Positions 63,727-64,000 of a DNA stretch of 64,000 bases are shown here, piece by piece. The DNA lies in assembly GCF_013432195.1 (NCBI RefSeq), contig NZ_JACCDB010000013.1:1-64000 (forward strand), read 5' to 3'. Under the pieces are notes generated by a model. It saw only the letters and a list, made by a program, of their open reading frames with translations, had not been told where the DNA came from and ran no database searches. The stretch's first letter is position 1. Each line of letters begins with the position of its first letter. The DNA comes from Tepidicella baoligensis (GTDB taxonomy: Bacteria; Pseudomonadota; Gammaproteobacteria; Burkholderiales; Burkholderiaceae_C). The translations under genes were made by a program, and so were the position numbers.

Positions 63727-64000
63727 ATGGATCATGCCACTTTCAGTAATTTTCTTGAGACTGCCGATTTCCCTCGGAGGATGAGCGAGGGGTGGACGAT
63801 TCTTTCATCGACCAGCCGCATGTCGCACCTCTTGAGGCGCTTCATGGGTTGGACAATTGCCAGCGTCTTAGCCGCAGTTGTCCTGGACATATTGCTTGGA
63901 AATCTGTACCCCGATCGCAGTTACTGGCTTCACATTTTGATTCTGATGGGGATCACCATGCCCCTGCTGTTGCTGGGTGGCGCCCACTTTACCCGTCAGG
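63727..64000 (+). CDS. Membrane protein, N-terminal part (cut by window edge)
   Basis: An open frame with no stop before the window ends: 91 codons. It starts at an ATG after CATACGGGAG and the product begins with about 45 polar residues, then two membrane helices (about residues 43-58, IASVLAAVVLDILLG, and 67-84, WLHILILMGITMPLLLL) joined by a short loop. That layout could belong to a signalling protein such as a sensor or diguanylate cyclase, or to a transporter, but the family cannot be told from this piece. The local GC content is below that of the neighbouring genes. Confidence 0.65.
   Translation, partial: MDHATFSNFLETADFPRRMSEGWTILSSTSRMSHLLRRFMGWTIASVLAAVVLDILLGNLYPDRSYWLHILILMGITMPLLLLGGAHFTRQ

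Overview
The window is a gene-dense, high-GC bacterial chromosome segment made almost entirely of core metabolism and housekeeping genes. Gene content and order point to Betaproteobacteria, order Burkholderiales, probably Comamonadaceae: ilvB-ilvH-ilvC then pssA-leuA; alaA-hom-thrC-mobB-moeA-moaD-moaE; and odhA-odhB-lpd-zapE. Genus cannot be fixed from the sequence. There is no integrase, transposase, plasmid or phage gene, CRISPR array or rRNA. One tRNA gene, tRNA-Val(GAC), is present.

Region by region. 1-4949: a LOG-family nucleotide hydrolase, an RDD membrane protein, and the branched-chain amino acid genes ilvB, ilvH and ilvC, with a REP-like palindrome between ilvH and ilvC. 4950-10374: a cassette of lower GC holding a biotin-dependent acyl-CoA carboxylase (two subunits), a TetR regulator and a divergent acyl-CoA dehydrogenase, probably for branched or isoprenoid acyl-CoA breakdown. 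10400-12931: pssA, then leuA preceded by what looks like a complete leucine attenuator (leader peptide, antiterminator option, terminator). 13019-18447: pbpG with a clear sigma-70 promoter, an IclR regulator, the operon nth-aat-bpt (DNA repair plus two N-degron transferases) and a PLP aminotransferase. 18455-26092: a ScsD-like thioredoxin, trpB2, serB, mfd, ispD-ispF. 26096-33180: an EnvZ/OmpR-type pair, a SIMPL-domain periplasmic protein, 3-hydroxybutyrate dehydrogenase, an alpha/beta hydrolase and relA. 33239-36082: tRNA-Val, a glutathione S-transferase behind a frameshifted DUF4236 gene, and dnaB. 36228-41596: an EAL-domain membrane protein, a PIN-PhoH ATPase, a Bcp-type peroxiredoxin and a Mth938-like protein. 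41652-48290: a tightly overlapping run for alanine/threonine synthesis and molybdenum cofactor synthesis. 48327-54898: a lipoprotein gamma-glutamyltransferase, clpB behind a near-consensus sigma-32 promoter, and prpE. 54899-64000: an ArsR regulator with two upstream dyads, a Gly/Val-rich lipoprotein, the 2-oxoglutarate dehydrogenase operon with zapE, a PPM phosphatase, and the start of a membrane protein cut by the window edge.

I found no convincing new multi-gene system. The most informative signals are regulatory or structural: the leuA attenuator, the TetR operator inside a 40-bp divergent gap, the clpB sigma-32 promoter, the two GTGA stop-start junctions in nth-aat-bpt, the frameshifted DUF4236 gene coupled to a GST, the ArsR dyads with candidate thiol-sensing cysteines, and the 11-bp inverted repeat near the right edge. 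All family calls were made by reading the protein sequence; no database search was run.
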